Below, piece by piece: positions 5,627 through 5,794 of a stretch of 5,794 nt of DNA. The stretch's first letter is position 1, and every line of letters starts with the position of its first letter. Source of the stretch: Deltaproteobacteria bacterium (GTDB taxonomy: Bacteria > Bdellovibrionota > UBA1018 > UBA923); NCBI GenBank assembly GCA_016194795.1, contig JACQAX010000056.1, forward strand, positions 1 through 5,794, read 5' to 3'. The position numbers and the translations under genes are program-made. Below the pieces are notes generated by a model that saw only the letters and a program-made list of their open reading frames with translations, had not been told where the DNA came from and searched no databases.

Positions 5627-5794
5627 GTGAAGAAGACTGTTCTCGCCAGTTTAGCGCTGACCGCTCTCGTGGGCTCAACCGCGGCGTTCCCCGACGAAGG
5701 CGGCATCGGTCGAAGCCGCGCCGATCGCGACTATCTCCTGAGCGTCGTCAGCACGGTCACGCTCACGAGCCGGATCGACGGCAAGTACGTCGAC
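5627..5794 (+). CDS. N-terminal part of an exported protein, unrecognised
   Basis: A GTG start (5627-5629) follows AGGAG with 5-nt spacing, and the frame stays open for 56 codons to the window edge. The product begins with a lysine-rich n-region and a hydrophobic core (MKKTVLASLALTALVGSTAA), with probable cleavage near STAA before FPDEGG, so export through Sec is likely. There is no lipobox cysteine. The mature start (DRDYLLSVVSTVTLTSRIDG) is not enough to name a family. The gene is divergent from lnt and shares its 88-bp upstream region, so the two may be co-regulated, though nothing else links them. Confidence 0.75.
   Translation, partial: MKKTVLASLALTALVGSTAAFPDEGGIGRSRADRDYLLSVVSTVTLTSRIDGKYVD

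Overview
The window is GC-rich and gene-dense. It carries signal peptides and an apolipoprotein N-acyltransferase, so it comes from a bacterium with a lipoprotein-bearing envelope and secreted proteins. The cysteine-rich secreted putative metalloprotease and the general style suggest a deltaproteobacterial or myxobacterial-type Gram-negative, possibly from a metagenome. That taxonomic guess is inference; no taxonomic marker gene is present.

Layout. Bases 1-150 are the 3' end of an unrecognised plus-strand gene. Bases 151-405 separate two convergent genes and hold a conspicuous palindromic element (192-369). It has 25-bp inverted-repeat arms around three tandem 15-bp repeats and three small hairpins. 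Bases 406-5538 hold five minus-strand genes, in transcription order: lnt (apolipoprotein N-acyltransferase), a secreted cysteine-rich protein with an HExxH motif, a secreted M14-type zinc carboxypeptidase-like protein, a secreted 3D-domain (MltA-like double-psi barrel) protein, and a GNAT acetyltransferase. Gaps are 43, 68 and 82 bp, then an overlap, so at least partial co-transcription is plausible. Bases 5539-5626 are a relatively AT-rich divergent promoter region. At 5627 a plus-strand gene for an exported protein begins and runs off the right edge.

Function. Four of the five minus-strand products work at or beyond the inner membrane: lipoprotein N-acylation, probable proteolysis, peptide or carboxypeptide hydrolysis, and probable peptidoglycan cleavage. 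This reads as an envelope maturation or remodelling neighbourhood. The gene order alone does not prove a shared pathway.

The two most unusual signals are non-coding. One is the palindromic element at 192-369. The other is a 19-bp stem at 1629-1678 whose 12-nt apical loop holds the ribosome binding site and the first two bases of the start codon of the 3D-domain gene.
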